Below are positions 61,595-64,000 of a stretch of DNA of 64,000 bases, in pieces. The position numbers and the translations under genes were made by a program. Each line of letters opens with the position of its first letter. Within the stretch, counting starts at the first letter, position 1. Under the pieces are notes generated by a model. That model saw only the letters and a list, made by a program, of their open reading frames with translations. It did no database searches and was not told the origin of the DNA. Origin of the DNA: Desulfatibacillum sp. (lineage in GTDB: Bacteria; Desulfobacterota; Desulfobacteria; Desulfobacterales; Desulfatibacillaceae); the NCBI GenBank assembly GCA_016342355.1, contig JAEINP010000013.1, forward strand, positions 1-64,000, read 5' to 3'.

Positions 61595-62446
61595 GTCCAT
61601 GGAATCCTTCACGCTCCACCTGACAGGCGCCTCCTTGCGCTTGGGCAGACGATGGTATTTGAACTTGGGATAGCCCAGCATGAGGACCCCGTTCAAGCGA
61701 TGATCCTTGGGCAGGTTCAGGGCTTTTCGCAGGGGCTCACAGGACAAGGCCGCAGCCATGAACATGCCGTTCCAGTAGGTCCCAAGTCCCAGGGTGGGGG
61801 CGGCCAGTTCCAAGTAGGCCAGGGCCGAGGCGCAATCCACGGGATAGTAATGGGAAAAGGGGGATTTTCCGTGCTCGGTATGGGCCAGCACCATGTGGGG
61901 CGCGCTCCGGCATAATGCGTCAAAGCCCATGTCCCAGGCTCCCACGAACATGTGGAAGAACATCTTTTCGCCAAGGGCTTTATCCGCCTTGAGTGTGGCC
62001 CGCATCCAGTCAATGACCATGCCGGTCAGCATTTTGACTTCTTCCTTGTCTTCGATGACCGTGAAGTGGACTTCCTGGTCGTTGTGGGCCGTGGGGGCGT
62101 AGTGGGCCATGTCCACCAGTTGTTGCAGAACCTCCCGGGGCGCGGATTTATCCTTGTACACCCGGATCGAACGGCGGGACCGCAAAAATTGTTCAGCCTG
62201 GTCCTGGTTGATCACCAAATCCTTCCGGATTTCCGGACAATCCTCCAGGGGAACGTCCCGGTGCGTCAAGGCCCCCGTGGGACAGACCGCCACGCAATGG
62301 CCGCAGCCCAGGCAGGTTTGTTCCAGGCCAGGCCCGGGCGCGGGCACGGCGTCCCGGTCGGGAAAGCTGATTCCGGCCACAGGGCATTCGGTCACACAGA
62401 TTCCGTCCCGGTTGCATTTCTCAGGGTCCACTGCAATGATGTCCAT
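61592..62446 (-). CDS. Ferredoxin-domain nitroreductase
   Basis: A 284-residue fusion of a two-cluster ferredoxin domain (residues 1-65) and a nitroreductase (about 85-270). The second cluster is canonical, CLGCGHCVAVCP. The first is CNRDGICVTECP, with Asp in the second Cys position. The nitroreductase part has RRSIRVYKDK and the late LGTYWNG and GVLMLGYPKFKYHRLP segments that bind FMN. It probably takes low-potential electrons through the ferredoxin clusters to reduce an unknown substrate. AAGGAG precedes the ATG. Confidence 0.9.
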   Translation of the reverse strand: MDIIAVDPEKCNRDGICVTECPVAGISFPDRDAVPAPGPGLEQTCLGCGHCVAVCPTGALTHRDVPLEDCPEIRKDLVINQDQAEQFLRSRRSIRVYKDKSAPREVLQQLVDMAHYAPTAHNDQEVHFTVIEDKEEVKMLTGMVIDWMRATLKADKALGEKMFFHMFVGAWDMGFDALCRSAPHMVLAHTEHGKSPFSHYYPVDCASALAYLELAAPTLGLGTYWNGMFMAAALSCEPLRKALNLPKDHRLNGVLMLGYPKFKYHRLPKRKEAPVRWSVKDSMD

Positions 62447-62570
62447 GTTCCACTCCTTTGATTGTTAGAAGGACTGCGGCGCAATTTCCGGTATCCTGCA
62501 CAAGGATGCCGTTTGCAGCATCAGGAAGGTGGTTATTGATGCCTGGGTTCAGGCGGAAGAAGCAAATATT

Positions 62571-62600
62571 TTGACCTTTAACGGTTTCACCGATTACAAT
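62571..62600 (+). promoter_or_regulatory. Sigma-70 promoter for the PAS kinase
   Basis: TTGACC (62571-62576) and TACAAT (62595-62600) are 18 bases apart. It faces the kinase starting at 62709. Confidence 0.6.
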
Positions 62601-62708
62601 AGAGGAGAATTGCAATTCGCGTCAATGTTAATCCATTCAAAAAGCATTTGGGGAAAAGGGAAGGTACGCTGCCAACACCAACAATCGTCTGATTGCGGAG
62701 GTCCCGTT

Positions 62709-64000
62709 TTGATCAAAAAAGCCCCATACGAAGAATTGGAAAAACGCGTTGCCGATCTTGAAAATCAAGTCGATCAATACAAGTCCCAGGCCATAAAGTA
62801 CCGCACCCTGTTTGCCGCTTTTCCCCACGGGATTACTGTGTCGGATGAAAAAGGCGCCATTTTGGAAACCAATGCCAGCGCCGAAACGCTGCTTGGCATC
62901 AGCAAGGAGGAGCATGAAAAGCGCATCCTTGACGGCGAGGAATGGCGGATTGTCCGCCCTGACGGCACCCCTATGCCCCCGGAAGAATGGGCCAGCGTCA
63001 TTGCCCTTAAGGAGAATCGGGTAGTCGCCAATTCCGAAATAGGCATAGTCAAATCCAATGGCGAGACAACCTGGTTAAACGTCACGGCCGCCCCTTTGCC
63101 TATTGAAGGGCACGGAGTGGTGGTCACCTATGGCGATATTTCGGAAAAACGCCAAATGGAGGAAGTGCTTCGGGAAAGTGAAGACCGATTCCGCCAGTTT
63201 TTCGAAAGCGCGGGGGTTTGTTGCTACCTGGTGACCCCTGAGGGCGCTATCCTGGAAGCCAATCAGGCGGCCTATGACACTCTGGGGTATTCCCGGGAGG
63301 AGCTTATTGGTAAGCCATTGACCTTTCTTTATGCCGAAGAAAGCGTGGAACAGGCAAAGGCCATTTTCCAGGATTGGAAAGCAACCGGGCGCATACGCAA
63401 TGCAGAGTTGGCCATCAGGTCCAAAGCCGGGGATAAACGGTGGATGCTTTTGAACGCAGATGCGGTTCGGGATGCCAAGGGGCAAATCATTCATTCAACC
63501 TCCGTTCAGGTGGACATTACGGAACGCAAACAGGCGGAGGAGGCCCTTACACGCAGCGAATCCCTGCAACGTAAAATGGTCGCCAACATAGGGGATGTGA
63601 TTGTTATCGTGGACCGGAACGGGGTCAACAGATTCAAAAGCGCAAATGTGGAAAAACTGTTTGGCTGGAAACCCGGGGAGTTGGTCGGCCTTTGCACTTT
63701 TGACAATATTCATCCCGAGGACTTGGAATTCACACAAAAATTTTTCAGGAAGATCCTTGAAGAGCCGGATGCTGTCGGCGCCATGGAATGCAGGTACAGG
63801 CATAAAGATGGTAGTTACCGTTGGATCGAACTTACCGGGACCAATTTGCTCCATGACCCTGATATCCAGGGGGTTTTGGGGAATTTCCATGATATCACCG
63901 GGCGTAAGCAGGCGGAAAGGGAACTGCGGGAAAGCGAGGCCCGCTTTAAGGCCCTTCACAATGCTTCTTTTGGCGGCATCGCCATTCATGACCAGGGCCT
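62709..64000 (+). CDS. PAS-domain sensor kinase, N-terminal part (runs off the window)
   Basis: An open frame of 430 codons with no stop before the window end. TTG at 62709 is the start, with GGAGG 7 bases upstream. A short coiled coil (YEELEKRVADLENQV) is followed by four PAS units: the first ends near 155 (YGDISEKRQMEE), the second near 280 (VDITERKQAEE), the third near 410 (FHDITGRKQAE), the fourth is cut. No membrane segment is visible. By analogy with the two hybrid kinases in the window it should continue into HisKA and HATPase. Confidence 0.85.
   Translation, partial: MIKKAPYEELEKRVADLENQVDQYKSQAIKYRTLFAAFPHGITVSDEKGAILETNASAETLLGISKEEHEKRILDGEEWRIVRPDGTPMPPEEWASVIALKENRVVANSEIGIVKSNGETTWLNVTAAPLPIEGHGVVVTYGDISEKRQMEEVLRESEDRFRQFFESAGVCCYLVTPEGAILEANQAAYDTLGYSREELIGKPLTFLYAEESVEQAKAIFQDWKATGRIRNAELAIRSKAGDKRWMLLNADAVRDAKGQIIHSTSVQVDITERKQAEEALTRSESLQRKMVANIGDVIVIVDRNGVNRFKSANVEKLFGWKPGELVGLCTFDNIHPEDLEFTQKFFRKILEEPDAVGAMECRYRHKDGSYRWIELTGTNLLHDPDIQGVLGNFHDITGRKQAERELRESEARFKALHNASFGGIAIHDQG

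Overview
The window is a dense, GC-moderate bacterial chromosome segment without rRNA, tRNA or CRISPR. Large PAS-rich hybrid kinases, fatty-acid type acyl-CoA enzymes, a complexed-iron-sulfur molybdoenzyme with its own cofactor gene, a TauE-type anion exporter and the overall gene style suggest a Deltaproteobacterium (Desulfobacterota), probably of the Desulfatibacillum/Desulfobacteraceae kind. That placement is inference from gene content, not from a marker gene.

Layout. 0.1-2.4 kb: a membrane HExxH protein, a small unknown and an MBL-fold hydrolase. 2.4-5.4 kb: a polar amino-acid ABC transporter (binding protein, two permeases, ATPase) on the minus strand. 5.7-8.4 kb: a REC-SpoIIE phosphatase and a PATAN/cNMP protein. 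8.7-13.7 kb: sugar-nucleotide and surface-glycan genes (rfbA, rfbC, a GT2, manC type, a GH18-like barrel). 13.9-20.9 kb: the complete phosphate regulon phoB-phoR-pstS-pstC-pstA-pstB-phoU on the minus strand; both phoB and pstS are preceded by five-unit, 11-bp-period TTAACA-like arrays (Pho boxes). 21.2-24.3 kb: hybrid kinase. 24.4-26.7 kb: a translationally coupled DprE1-like oxidase and UbiA-type phosphoribosyl-polyprenyl synthase, i.e. the polyprenyl-phospho-arabinose route. 26.8-28.7 kb: argJ and an rluB-type gene.

28.7-34.9 kb is the most interesting part. A sigma-54 activator with a degenerate receiver lies divergent to a four-gene, tightly coupled operon: a SpeD-family pyruvoyl protein with an altered substrate motif, a BioF2/FemAB-like GNAT, an ATP-grasp ligase and a fold-III PLP decarboxylase. 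A textbook -24/-12 promoter precedes it and a hairpin terminator follows it. This looks like an undescribed pathway for a polyamine- or amino-acid-derived small molecule.

35-46.6 kb: two alpha/beta hydrolases, an acyl-CoA dehydrogenase, a hybrid kinase, an HxlR regulator coupled to a membrane acyltransferase-like protein, a crotonase, a TauE/SafE exporter and an ESS-type symporter. 46.6-48.3 kb is a repeat-rich island with palindromes that share a CTTG centre, dRS3-like elements, and a truncated, ungapped 369-bp duplicate of the symporter 5' end. 48.5-55.4 kb: a PLP decarboxylase, an AhpD-like protein, an FmdE-MoeA fusion, a molybdopterin oxidoreductase and a TetR gene whose palindrome lies between -35 and -10. 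55.6-61.2 kb: a five-gene operon (ATPase/GNAT-like, HisC-like, ADA-like, MFS, GNAT), perhaps a small-molecule pathway with export. 61.6-64 kb: a ferredoxin-nitroreductase and the start of another PAS kinase that runs off the window.
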